From Tritrichomonas foetus (taxonomy: Eukaryota; Parabasalia; Tritrichomonadida; Tritrichomonadidae): DNA of 59,053 nucleotides. The notes below the pieces were generated by a model. It was not told the origin of the DNA. It made no database searches and saw only the letters and a list, made by a program, of their open reading frames with translations. Positions 29,474 to 38,864 of this stretch are shown here, piece by piece; within the stretch, counting starts at the first letter, position 1; every line of letters begins with the position of its first letter. The translations under genes and the position numbers were made by a program. The stretch lies in NCBI GenBank assembly GCA_001839685.1, contig MLAK01000692.1:17550-76602 (forward strand), written 5' to 3'.

Positions 29474-29915
29474 AAGAAAGATCCAAATATAGATTTGGAT
29501 ACAAAAAATGATATTTCTTTTCATTTTATATAATTCAGGCGAATATATTAATGAGAAATTTTCAATTCATCTTCATTTCACACCACTTCGTTATGCGTGC
29601 GAATATAATCAACCTAAAATTATTAAACATTTATTAAAACATCAAAATGTTGATATTTCATGTGAAAGTGATATTTTTATTTTTATTTTTTTCAATTTAT
29701 AATTCATCACTAATTATTCATATAACATCCTTTTTATTTTCTTCTCATATGACACCATCTCATCTTGCAAAATTTACAATGCAAATGAAAAAGAAAACTA
29801 TGAAATTCTTACTCTTTTAGATTCATTTCAAAATAAGAATTCAAATTACAGTGAATTGCTGTTTCTTATTATCCCATCTCATTTTTTAATCAACATCTTA
29901 CTAAAAAAGTTTTAA
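29474..29915 (+). pseudogene. Decayed ankyrin-repeat gene fragment
   Basis: Ankyrin-type wording appears in three frames, in order. First KKDPNIDLDTKNDIS, ending in a stop at 29531. Then, in the frame to 29702, FTPLRYACEYNQPKIIKHLL and KHQNVDISCESD. Then MTPSHLAKF (29749 onward, a TPLHLA-like motif). Last, EKENYEILTLLDSFQNKNSN, running to a TAA at 29913-29915. Ankyrin-repeat proteins are among the largest families in trichomonads. This one is broken by several frameshifts and stops and lacks an intact start, so it is a relic. Confidence 0.65.
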
Positions 29916-30113
29916 TAAATAGTTGCAAGAAGTAGAAGAAGAAAAATACAGTTCACAAAAGAGAAATATTGTCTTTTGTTGATAAAAATTGTTTAAACAA
30001 AACAAGAAAATACTGATTTATGTATCATTGTTATGATCACACATTTTTATTACATAATCTTAATTATAAAAATTTATAATAAACATTTATTTAAAATATC
30101 ATCAATTCTATTG

Positions 30114-31472
30114 TTATTTACCATCATCCGATTCAAATATATTCTTTGGATCATTATCAAGTTCAGGATCATTGTATTGTTGATCAATTGATGTCTCATA
30201 GGGCCAATGGAAGAAAACCATCAATATTACAAATCCATATAACGATGAAAACTTTAATGAAAACAATCCTGATGTATTTTGGAATAATGAAATATTTGTT
30301 AAAAAGATATCACATAAATTGATAATCAATGTAGCAGTAAATACGATTGTATAAACAATTAACTTTGAATGTTCAGTAGAATCTGTATTCAAAAATCCTT
30401 TAAATGTCAAATACATAAACCAAATGATGAAAACAAAGTTCAAAATAATTCTTGTATATCTAAATATGAATACAAAAGCATGAGGTAGTGCCTCAACACC
30501 AAGTGAAGCTAAACCATGATACATTATTGGATACAAAATTTCAATTATTAAATGAAATGAAAAGAAAATCGCTTTTGGAATGAAAAAACATGTTCGATCT
30601 TTTCGATTTCCTATAACAACATTATCAAGAATGACTAAAATATAAAAAAATACAAAACATGTGAAAATTCTAGAGACTAGTGTATTTACAATGTCTTGTA
30701 AAATAGATGGATAATTTATATAAAACCAAAAAAGTGGATTTGCACCAATAATAGAAAATATTTGAAGAGTTAAAGTGAATTTTTGTTCAAGAAGCCAATT
30801 TTTCTTTGGTAAAGTTTGAAGCCTGGCATAAAAAAGAATAAAAATCGCCGAAGCTGCAAAAACAAATAATAATCGAACATAAAATTGATATTTTAAATGT
30901 CCTCCATCACCTGATGTTGCTGATAAAATAGCTTCTTCAATGTTGTCACTTTTTGTAAAGTCAATTCGAATGTCTAATTGGTCGTACGAAATAAACCTAT
31001 CAAAAAAGAAATGCAAAGGTTCAGTTGTAGTTGAAAATGGTTGAAGAATAACTTTATCTGCAAAATTTCCTGTTTCGCGTCGAACTTCTTCATTTCGTGA
31101 ATTTTTGAATATCATGATGTAATTGAACTCCACAGGAAGTTCTGTATATTCTGATCGCGATTGGGAATTGAAAGAAAGTTGCATTATGAAAAATTGTTGT
31201 TGGGATGTAATTCCAGGAATGTGTTGGTTGAAAATGTTTGGTGGATTCTTTTCGAAACGAAACCTGAAAAATTCGACGTTATATAAAGGCGGTCCGTAAA
31301 TTCCAGCGAAGGTTGTTGACGCGATTAAAGTGAAGAATAAAATGATTGGTAAAATGTCATCTTTTGGTGAATCTGTTTCTATTGCCATGAGTGTCTCTTG
31401 CTCGTTTTCATCGGCAATTTGGATATCAATTAATTTGTCGGAATGAATTTCCTTTTTGGATTTAATTTTCAT
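30114..31472 (-). CDS. Seven-transmembrane GOST-type protein (Wntless/TMEM181-like)
   Basis: 452 residues. Topology read from hydrophobicity: a cytosolic N-terminus, one span at about 41-62 (DILPIILFFTLIASTTFAGI), a lumenal or extracellular domain of about 140 residues, then seven more spans from about 205 to 430, and a short acidic tail. The start of the seven-span region (NWLLEQKFTLTLQIFSIIGA, then NPLFWFYINYP) resembles the EQKWxxxLLPLLLLYNxP segment of Wntless and TMEM181 proteins. These belong to the GOST superfamily of Golgi/endosomal cargo receptors. Trichomonads have no Wnt ligands that I know of, so a general sorting role is inferred. TMEM145/GPR180 relatives are alternatives. Confidence 0.65.
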   Translation of the reverse strand: MKIKSKKEIHSDKLIDIQIADENEQETLMAIETDSPKDDILPIILFFTLIASTTFAGIYGPPLYNVEFFRFRFEKNPPNIFNQHIPGITSQQQFFIMQLSFNSQSRSEYTELPVEFNYIMIFKNSRNEEVRRETGNFADKVILQPFSTTTEPLHFFFDRFISYDQLDIRIDFTKSDNIEEAILSATSGDGGHLKYQFYVRLLFVFAASAIFILFYARLQTLPKKNWLLEQKFTLTLQIFSIIGANPLFWFYINYPSILQDIVNTLVSRIFTCFVFFYILVILDNVVIGNRKDRTCFFIPKAIFFSFHLIIEILYPIMYHGLASLGVEALPHAFVFIFRYTRIILNFVFIIWFMYLTFKGFLNTDSTEHSKLIVYTIVFTATLIINLCDIFLTNISLFQNTSGLFSLKFSSLYGFVILMVFFHWPYETSIDQQYNDPELDNDPKNIFESDDGK

Positions 31473-31662
31473 GTGATATGTGACATGAAAAAGATAATCA
31501 AAGGGTACTCAAAAGAAAAATCACTCAGTACAAAAAGAAAAATAAAAGAATATAGGTAAACAAAATTTAAGTGATGAGATGAAAAAAAATAAGGAACTAG
31601 ATTGGATTGATTACAAAAATAATAATCGCCAAAAAAAATAATCTTCACTATAAATGAATAAC

Positions 31663-31669
31663 AAAAAAA
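31663..31669 (-). terminator. RNA polymerase III terminator of tRNA-Arg
   Basis: Seven A's on the + strand, i.e. seven T's immediately after the tRNA-Arg on its own strand, separated from it by one base. Confidence 0.8.
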
Positions 31670-31670
31670 C

Positions 31671-31743
31671 CGTGCCACCCAGGACTCGAACCTAGAATCT
31701 CATGCTCCGTAGGCACACGCCTTATCCATTGGGCCAGTGGCAC
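31671..31743 (-). tRNA. tRNA-Arg with anticodon ACG
   Basis: On the minus strand the acceptor stem is GTGCCAC/GTGGCAC with discriminator G. The anticodon stem is TGTGC/GCATG around loop CTACGGA, giving anticodon ACG (reads CGU; CGC/CGA after inosine formation). The T arm is CTAGG-TTCGAGT-CCTGG. CCA is not encoded. It lies head-to-head with the Pin1 gene; only about 45 bp separate its 5' end from the Pin1 initiator-like motif. Confidence 0.95.
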
Positions 31744-31787
31744 TTCCGTTCATTGAAATTTTCTAATCTATTTCAAAAAAATTAAAA

Positions 31788-31798
31788 TTCACTTCATT
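31788..31798 (+). promoter_or_regulatory. Initiator-like element before the Pin1 gene
   Basis: TTCACTTCATT, 32 bp before the ATG at 31830, identical to the 11-mer before the 112-residue gene at 12832-12845. It fits the trichomonad initiator pattern TCA(Y)T(W). Its position also supports the ATG at 31830 over the upstream in-frame TTG. Confidence 0.55.
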
Positions 31799-31829
31799 GA
31801 GTTCGATAGGAAACGACCGTTTAGCCAAA

Positions 31830-32327
31830 ATGCAACCAACAAAATTAGGTGATTGGGTTCTCCGCGAAAGCAAAGATTATCCAGGACGTGTATATTACTA
31901 CAATAAATCCACACACGAAAGCACCTGGATTCGGCCAACTCCTTACCCACATATTTCGAAACAAAATCTACCAGTTAATTGGCCTCCACTCGTTTACGTT
32001 TCTCATATTCTCGTTAAGCACAAAGATTCGTCAAATTTGGATGTTTGGAAAAAAAAGCCAATTACGCGCACCAAAGAAGAAGCCAAAGAAAAATTATTAA
32101 ATATGCAACGAGATTTAGAAAACGGCATTAAAAAATTCGACGAACTTGCAAAAACAGAATCAGACTGTGTAGATACTCACGAGAAAGGCGGCGAAATTGG
32201 ATGGATTAAAAGAGGCCAATTTCCTGAATCATTTGATGCCGTCGCTTTTCAACTTGGACTGAACAAAATGTCAAGTGATCCTGTTGAAACTCCTCTTGGG
32301 TGGCACCTTATTTTCAGGCACGGCTAA
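31830..32327 (+). CDS. PIN1: Pin1-type peptidyl-prolyl isomerase (WW + parvulin), variant phosphate-binding loop
   Basis: 165 residues from the ATG at 31830. The WW domain (about 4-40) has GDWVLRESKDYPGRVYYYNK and STWIRP. The parvulin domain (about 54-165) has HILVKH, ITRTKEEA, catalytic SDC (Cys113), GGEIGWIKRGQFPESFDAVA and TPLGWHLIFR. Pin1 isomerises phospho-Ser/Thr-Pro bonds. The alignment to human Pin1 is gap-free through this region, and Lys63 is kept, but the phosphate-clamp arginines 68 and 69 are Ser68 and Asn69 (loop VKHKDSSNLDVW). In the WW domain, Ser16 is kept, Arg17 is Lys, and loop 1 is one residue longer. The activity class is secure; strict phospho-specificity is not. Confidence 0.92.
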   Translation: MQPTKLGDWVLRESKDYPGRVYYYNKSTHESTWIRPTPYPHISKQNLPVNWPPLVYVSHILVKHKDSSNLDVWKKKPITRTKEEAKEKLLNMQRDLENGIKKFDELAKTESDCVDTHEKGGEIGWIKRGQFPESFDAVAFQLGLNKMSSDPVETPLGWHLIFRHG

Positions 32328-32859
32328 TTTCTTGTATTGTAAAAATAAATCTCTTTTCTTTTATTTTTATCAACTTTAATTTTTTCTTTTTCACCAAGAA
32401 TTATGGAGGCCATCGTTTTTATGATAAAAACGTCTAAAAAATTTGTCAAAATGTGGAGTAAATCACATCTCGGCGTATTTTAGGCCTAAAATAAATAATT
32501 TCATTTTATTTTTTAACAATTTTAAATTAAAAAGACAATATTTCTCTTGAGTGAACAATATTTTCCTATGTCTTTTTCTTCTAATCTTCTATGAAACCTG
32601 TTTCGTGAGTGATTAGAGAAAGCATCAAAATACAAGTGAAAAATGATTCATTTTAGCATCTCTATGACTACCAAGATGATAGAAAACTTTGGTGAAAATA
32701 GAGGATAGTTAAGGCACATTTTTGTGTGCAGTATTGATCCTGTATAATATTTATGTCAATTTATTTTCTAAAAGTATTGAAACTTCCAATATAAATATTA
32801 TTAAAAAGATTATAAAACATATTTTACAAAAATAAAAATAATAAAAAGAAATAATGGCA
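32328..32859. other. Convergent 3' flank; no gene seen
   Basis: About 530 bp. It contains a perfect 9-bp palindrome arm pair, CGTTTTTAT-G-ATAAAAACG (32414-32432), which could form a small hairpin. No coding frame is supported. Confidence 0.45.
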
Positions 32860-34932
32860 TTAATCATGTCTTGTGATAATGAATGGTGATGGATCTGCAA
32901 CATCATGAGTTGGTGGATCTTGATCACACATGAAGCATCCGTTGAATTTCTTAACTTGCATAATTTCATCATTTTTTCTTGATACAATTTTAACATCATG
33001 TTGCAAACTTTCTTTTTCTTTGATTAACTCCTGATTCATTTCTGTTAATGATTGAATTCTTGTCTTTAACTTCAAAATTTCTTGCTGTTTCTCATTAAGC
33101 ATTTGAACAAATACTTGCTGAGGTTGGCCTGAGTTTTCAAGTTGTTTCTTCATATCATCCATTTCTTGTTGATTATTAACAAGTTGCTGTTTCAATGATT
33201 CACATTCTGCTGTTAATTGATTATTTTGATTTGTTAATTGCATAACTCTACGAGCAAGCATAACACTTTGCTTCACACGTCTATTTGCATCAGATGGTAC
33301 TGCTAATGGACCAGCAGTATTCATGTCAAGTGATTCAATTGCATTATCAAGTTCATTTTCAAGTTTATCATACATCATGACTTTGTCAGAAAGTGTTTGA
33401 ATTTGAGCATCTCTTAGCTTAACTTCATGTTCAAGGCGCATTACTTCCTGTTTAAGAATATCAAATTTGGCAGATAAAGCATCTCTATCATCTGTAGTAT
33501 CTTCATGAGCTGCTTTCAATTCATCATGCACGAGTTTTATTCTTTCAAGCTCATATGATTTAATACGAAGATCGCTAGAAATTCTTGTGAGTTCAGCTTC
33601 ATGAGCAAGTTGTAGAGTTTGATACTCTGCTTGAAGCTTAGCTCGGTCCTCTTCTGCTTTTCTAAGATCTAATCTAAGTTGCTTATTTTCTGCTTGTAAT
33701 GATTCTTGTGATTCTGTAAGGACTTTCAATTCTCTTTCACGCATTTTTTCTGAAACTCCTCGAATAAATTCCACATCATTTCGACTTCTTTCTTGAATTT
33801 TTGCAACTTCAGATTTAAGTAAAGATCCTAGTTCTGAACGACGAGACTCTGATGTTTGAACAAACCTATTGAAGAAATCATCACGTGCTCTTTTAAGTTC
33901 AGCAATATCATTATATTGTTGTGAAAGCATAGCTTCTTGTCTTTCTGAGAGGGTATGTAATGCTTTAATTTGAGCATTCAAAGATGAATTTTCTGTTTTC
34001 ATATGAAGAAGTTTTTGTTCAAGTTCTTTGTTTGATGCTTGTGCTGAGGCTTTCTGATCATTTGCTTCGTTCAAACGTGCGAGGGCAACTTGATAAGCTC
34101 CCCTTAACTCAGCTCGTTCATTTTCAACTTGAATCAGTTTTTCATGAATTTTTGGTGATTCCTTCTTTTCCGGTTTTGGTGCAATTTTTTTTGTAGTTGA
34201 TGCCAATCGACTTTCTAATGAAATTCTCATTTCTCTTTCAGTCAAAAGTTCTGCAGTGGCGTTATTCAATTGAGATTGAAGTTTTTCTATTGTTGATGAT
34301 GCTTCTGAATGTGAAGAACATAATTTTGCAAATTTTGTTTTGGCTTCGCGATTATATTCATATAATTGAACAGATAAAAATTGCGGAAGAGTGAGGTCAG
34401 TTGGAGGCTTGGTACTCAAACTTTCGTATTCAGATATTGTTAATTCTGGTAATTTTGAAAAAACTAAATTCTGTCTGTGTGATCTGTTTAGGTCTTTTAA
34501 TCTTTTAACTTCAGCGGAAGCCTTTGCTTCAATTTCGGCTTTCTCCTCCATAAATTTTTCGTTCATTGATGATATCTTTTCTTCGAACTTTTTCTTAATG
34601 AAATTAATTGCATTATCAGTTTCTCTTAATTTTTCATGAAGAGCATCTAATTGTTCTCTATGTTGCTGTCGAATAGAATCGATAACTAAATCTCGCTGAG
34701 TTATTTGACTTTCTAAAGTTTTCATACTGTTGGTAGAAAATCTGCTTGGTGAAAAATCGGCTGTTCCTTTGAGTTTCGAGGTGTGAGCAAAATCGGATGA
34801 TAGTGATGAAACTGAAGATGATCCATCGGAAATTGGTTCGAGGTCAATGAGAGAAGCAGAAAACTGTGAGAGTCCGAGGTGCTGAACCATATCCTTCAAC
34901 ACCTCGGAAGAGTCACTATCGCTCATCATCAT
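32860..34932 (-). CDS. Long coiled-coil protein of unknown function
   Basis: 690 residues from the first ATG (34932; the codon before it is TTG). After a Ser-rich N-terminal 70 residues (SDGSSSVSSLSSDF), nearly the whole protein is heptad-patterned coiled coil rich in Glu, Lys, Gln, Leu and Ala, broken near 150-190 and 255-270 and again near residue 560. The last 35 residues leave the coiled coil and include CFMCDQDPPTHDVADPSP. No motor, GRIP, GRAB or kinase motif is visible. It may be a golgin-like tether or a basal-body/cytoskeletal scaffold; the sequence does not decide. Coiled coils match each other non-specifically, so database hits on the rod alone should not be over-read. Confidence 0.8.
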   Translation of the reverse strand: MMMSDSDSSEVLKDMVQHLGLSQFSASLIDLEPISDGSSSVSSLSSDFAHTSKLKGTADFSPSRFSTNSMKTLESQITQRDLVIDSIRQQHREQLDALHEKLRETDNAINFIKKKFEEKISSMNEKFMEEKAEIEAKASAEVKRLKDLNRSHRQNLVFSKLPELTISEYESLSTKPPTDLTLPQFLSVQLYEYNREAKTKFAKLCSSHSEASSTIEKLQSQLNNATAELLTEREMRISLESRLASTTKKIAPKPEKKESPKIHEKLIQVENERAELRGAYQVALARLNEANDQKASAQASNKELEQKLLHMKTENSSLNAQIKALHTLSERQEAMLSQQYNDIAELKRARDDFFNRFVQTSESRRSELGSLLKSEVAKIQERSRNDVEFIRGVSEKMRERELKVLTESQESLQAENKQLRLDLRKAEEDRAKLQAEYQTLQLAHEAELTRISSDLRIKSYELERIKLVHDELKAAHEDTTDDRDALSAKFDILKQEVMRLEHEVKLRDAQIQTLSDKVMMYDKLENELDNAIESLDMNTAGPLAVPSDANRRVKQSVMLARRVMQLTNQNNQLTAECESLKQQLVNNQQEMDDMKKQLENSGQPQQVFVQMLNEKQQEILKLKTRIQSLTEMNQELIKEKESLQHDVKIVSRKNDEIMQVKKFNGCFMCDQDPPTHDVADPSPFIITRHD

Positions 34933-36167
34933 CAAATTTTAAACGTATGTTGGAGCAATTATCAGTGTTCACTTTTTCAATATTTAGCGACCGTTTTTCT
35001 TCACAAAAAATAACAGAATAATATAATGTAAATGTACCCAACCTAGAAATACGTTTATTTTTATTGAACAAAATTCACAATTTCTCGACAATGAATGCGA
35101 TTCATTCGTCCAAACAGAAATGGGAGTGTTGAGGATTTTTTCCCAATAAAATGATGTCAATTAAAAAGGCCATAAATCATTCAAACACAAATTTGCAATA
35201 TTCCTTATTTGTTAATAATTAGAAATCAAATCCAAGGTTTTTCTTTTATTCTGGGCTAAATATATTATAGAACATCAGACCAACGAATCTTCACGTTTTT
35301 GCATGGTTTTGACACTTTCATTTCGACTTATCCTGAATATTGTCTTTTTGTCCAGTTCTCGATTTTGAACGATAGTTTTTCCTTATAACGCAGGCAAACA
35401 TCATGATTGTTATAGAAGAGAATATACACAAAAATTGAAAAAAATTCTTCTTTTGAGTTTTGAGATAACGATTCTTTTTTCTCAAAAAACTCAGTTCACC
35501 TTTATTAAACACCAAAGATGAAGTGTATGTATGTTGTAAAAGAAGAGATTTCCAGTAATTGATCAAAATGACTAAAAAATAATAATTCAAGAAAAATCAT
35601 ATTGTCCAAATTCCATTGATAATGAATTTTCCCAAGCATGAAAAATATAAGAATCATGATTAGTAGTATTTTGTAACTTTTTTCGAATTATGAATTGAGA
35701 AAAAGAGGGATGATTCTCATCAGAAAATAAACGTCTTTAGAATTTTTCCAAAATCTCGTATTTTGTAAACTTCTCAATTAAATAAACTTGTCAATATNCC
35801 ACCAAAAATTGACCTTTTACTCCAGAACGAATAGTGAATTTATATATTGTGATTATCTTTATTTCTAAAAGACGAAATTGTCTAAAAAATGAAAAATGAT
35901 ATTCTTTTATAAAATTATACATTATATTAGAATATTAAAAACATTCTTTCGTTAGAAGTCTAGGTTGGGTACCTTTTATAATGTGAATGAGAAAGTTGCT
36001 GAAAATGAATTTTCTTTGAAATGATGAAAATTACCCAGATTCTTTTTTTATTAATAATGTGAATTCAATTTTTTTCAACCTAGAAAAAAAAAAATAAAAA
36101 CTATTTGATTTGTTAATCTAAGAAATATATATTTGCATTGTCAAATTCTTAAATCAATAGTGATATC
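34933..36167. other. AT-rich intergenic region; no gene supported
   Basis: About 1.2 kb upstream of the coiled-coil gene. A 90-codon minus frame (35318-35590) with one hydrophobic stretch (FLCIFSSITIMMFACVI) is possible but has no initiator or family. One ambiguous base lies at 35798. Confidence 0.4.
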
Positions 36168-36323
36168 ATGATATCACAAATATCTAACATTTCTATTGAA
36201 GCTCTTAAGGAGCCTTATCAACACCTCATGTCAACAATTCGTGAAATATTTTTGAGAAATTTAGAAGTATTTATTCATAAAAAACTAGAATCGTTTATAA
36301 ATAATGAGAAATATTTATTCTAA
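36168..36323 (+). CDS. Possible 51-residue ORF overlapping the IFT88 stop
   Basis: ATG at 36168 to TAA at 36321-36323: MISQISNISIEALKEPYQHL then an amphipathic helix, ending in FINNEKYLF. The residue mix is protein-like and the frame is clean, but it is short, has no recognised family and overlaps the last codons of IFT88 on the other strand by nine bases. It may be a micro-gene or the N-terminal relic of a lost gene. Confidence 0.25.
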   Translation: MISQISNISIEALKEPYQHLMSTIREIFLRNLEVFIHKKLESFINNEKYLF

Positions 36324-38477
36324 AAATGAATTTGATTCGTAATCTTCCCAAATATCTTTACTATTCTGATCAGCAATAACTGTTGTGATTTTAGAATCAT
36401 TGTATTTATTTGCTGTTAAAGTAGGTATAAATAGATCATCAACATTCTGCCATCGATTTGGGATATTTGAAATATTGCCGGTGAAATTTAACAAAGACTG
36501 GGTTATTAATTGTGCTTCATTGTTGTTATTGAAATTGGACAGTTCTTCATCTTGTTGTGATTCCTGATACTGCTCAATTTCCTGCAAGACTTCAACATAG
36601 TGATTGCATTTGCTTTGAAAGCCAATTTTTTGAGAGATCTCAATAATTTTTTTAATACAACTAATATTCATTTGATCATTATGATATGCATTTTCATATA
36701 TATCTAGAGCTTCTTTCATCATTCCTAACATTTCATAGCATTGACCATATAATAGTTTTAATTTTGAATCTTTTTGACAGATTAAACAAGCATTGCCAAA
36801 GTAGTCTTTTGCTCTTTCATAATTATGATGTCTTAAATGATATTCACCTAACCATTTTACAACATCAATATCAGATGGACTATATTTATAGCTTTCAGTA
36901 AAACACAACAAAGCTTGATTTTCATTTCCTTCTTTTTCCCAGGCTTTCCCAATTCTCTTCCATAAACTAGGGTCTGTTGGCATGACATTAATGAGCCTAT
37001 TCATAAAATTGATGTATTGTCTTTCTGATCCAACCATTTTGAGACATTCAGCAAGTTCATAATGAACTTCTGGTGATTTAGGAATTAAGTTTGATAGTTT
37101 TTCAAATACATTGAAAGCTTTTTCATATAATCCTAATCGTTTTGAAACTAATCCCAAATTATACAGAGCTTCTATGCAGTTAGCTTCTATTCCAATTGCT
37201 TCGAGAAAACAATCACGTGCGTCCTCAAAATTTTTATCATGTGCTAAACAATAACCCTTGTTAACAAGAGCGGGAACATTATATTTATCATATTGTAAGG
37301 CTATTTCTGAATGGTAATTAGCTTTCTCAAAATCTTTTTCCAATAAATATATATAAGAAAGATTAGTAGATACACTTGACATTGTTGAAGTATCTTTTTG
37401 CTTGATCCTTTTCAATTTTTCAATTGCTTTCTCAGTCATTTTATGATCCATATATGCTAATGCATAAGCTATTTCAAATTCATTAATTGCATCATAATAT
37501 TTGGTTTTGGTTAATTTTTTTTGGACGTAAATATAAGCTTCTTCCCAAATATTATTATTTTTCACTTTGGATGCAACAATTTTAGCTGCCAATCCAATAA
37601 ATCTGCAATTATCTCTGTATTCAATAGTAACCAAATTCCCAAGAATATCACTTTCTTCGATTTTATTGTCATTTACTTTAATGTGTAACATATTAGAAAA
37701 AGCTTCTCTCATACTATCAATTGATGAAAGAACAGAATGACAAAGGACAAGATGATATCCAGCTTTAATTGTTGGATCATGTTTCATTGATTCAGTAAAT
37801 TCAGCCATTGCTTTATGAAAATTCGCTAATTCTATAAATGCCATTCCTGAACAGTAATGAAATCTCGCTTTTAGTTTCGACATATCATCACCCAAGTAAA
37901 CAAGACCATAATTAAAATGTTTTATAGCATCTTCATATTTGTGCTGAGCCATATATATGTTACCAATACATAATTCAATAGAATGTTTCATCTTATTATT
38001 TTTATCTTTGGCGAGTTTTTCGTAAATCTTGAGTGAATTTTCATACATTTCATTATAAGTATAAGCATCAGCCAATTGCATCATTACTAGATACTTAGTT
38101 TCATTAAAAACATTCATATTTTCCTCTTTGTTAAACTTGAATATAGTATCTTGTAATTCATCTAAGAATTTTTTAGCTTCTTTTGCTTTTTGTAAAGCAA
38201 TTTCTGGATTCCCTTGTGCTCGTGCCTTTGTTGATGCCATAATACTTAAGGTGATATTATTTTTGATATGTTTTAAGGTGTTAGAATATAGGTTATCCTT
38301 TCTAACTTCCTTTTCATTCAAATATTGCTTTGAGAGTTGTTCAATTAAATTATCTATAGATGGACGTGCTATTCCATGTAGTTTATTTTCATGATATTTG
38401 GCTCTACTATAAGAAGAAATAGGTCTAGTTGAAGTGATTACTCTAGAACCTCGTGATGATTTTCTTCCAGAGAACAT
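36315..38477 (-). CDS. IFT88: Intraflagellar transport protein IFT88 (TPR protein)
   Basis: 720 residues from the ATG at 38477; the frame extends six codons upstream only to a GTG. A basic Ser-rich N-terminus is followed by TPRs throughout. Blocks closely follow animal and algal IFT88: IELCIGNIYMAQHKYEDAIK, TIKAGYHLVLCHSVL, NEFEIAYALAYMDHKMTEKA, SSVSTNLSYIYLLEKDFEKA, YNVPALVNKGYCLAHDKNFE, CIEALYNLGLVSKRLGLYEK and IDVVKWLGEYHLRHHNYERA. IFT88 is a core IFT-B subunit carried by kinesin-2 along axonemes and is needed to build the flagella of trichomonads. The C-terminus is Gln/Glu/Asn-rich. No other IFT-B gene is nearby. Confidence 0.93.
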   Translation of the reverse strand: MFSGRKSSRGSRVITSTRPISSYSRAKYHENKLHGIARPSIDNLIEQLSKQYLNEKEVRKDNLYSNTLKHIKNNITLSIMASTKARAQGNPEIALQKAKEAKKFLDELQDTIFKFNKEENMNVFNETKYLVMMQLADAYTYNEMYENSLKIYEKLAKDKNNKMKHSIELCIGNIYMAQHKYEDAIKHFNYGLVYLGDDMSKLKARFHYCSGMAFIELANFHKAMAEFTESMKHDPTIKAGYHLVLCHSVLSSIDSMREAFSNMLHIKVNDNKIEESDILGNLVTIEYRDNCRFIGLAAKIVASKVKNNNIWEEAYIYVQKKLTKTKYYDAINEFEIAYALAYMDHKMTEKAIEKLKRIKQKDTSTMSSVSTNLSYIYLLEKDFEKANYHSEIALQYDKYNVPALVNKGYCLAHDKNFEDARDCFLEAIGIEANCIEALYNLGLVSKRLGLYEKAFNVFEKLSNLIPKSPEVHYELAECLKMVGSERQYINFMNRLINVMPTDPSLWKRIGKAWEKEGNENQALLCFTESYKYSPSDIDVVKWLGEYHLRHHNYERAKDYFGNACLICQKDSKLKLLYGQCYEMLGMMKEALDIYENAYHNDQMNISCIKKIIEISQKIGFQSKCNHYVEVLQEIEQYQESQQDEELSNFNNNNEAQLITQSLLNFTGNISNIPNRWQNVDDLFIPTLTANKYNDSKITTVIADQNSKDIWEDYESNSFLE

Positions 38478-38864
38478 TATAAAAATGATAATCACATAAA
38501 TTTTGGGTGAAGTATCACTTTTTTCAATAGATCACTGAAAATTGAATATGAAATATATGTCACCGACAGGTATAGTTATTGCTTTCACAATATTCCATCA
38601 GTCATTGTGAATGATAATTCACTGTATATACTCTTCAATGGTCTTTCTGCATGATTGAATAAAGCGTGATAACTATCCAAAATTCCAAATTCCATCATAG
38701 AAGCTGAATTTATTTCACAAAATTAATTACTAGAGCTAAAAGAATAAAAAATTATGCGAGAACATACTAGCTAAAATATAACAAACCATTTTTTTTTTTT
38801 AATTTAATGTAATTTTTATTTACCGAAATAAGACAAAAGACAAAATCTTTTAGAATTATAAAAA
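38478..38864. other. Intergenic region; no gene seen
   Basis: About 390 bp upstream of IFT88 and downstream of the membrane-protein gene. AT-rich with a T10 run near 38790. Confidence 0.45.

Noticed and set aside
35318..35590. 90-codon minus-strand ORF with one hydrophobic stretch
   Set aside because: No initiator-like motif, low-complexity flanks and no family; kept only as a note.
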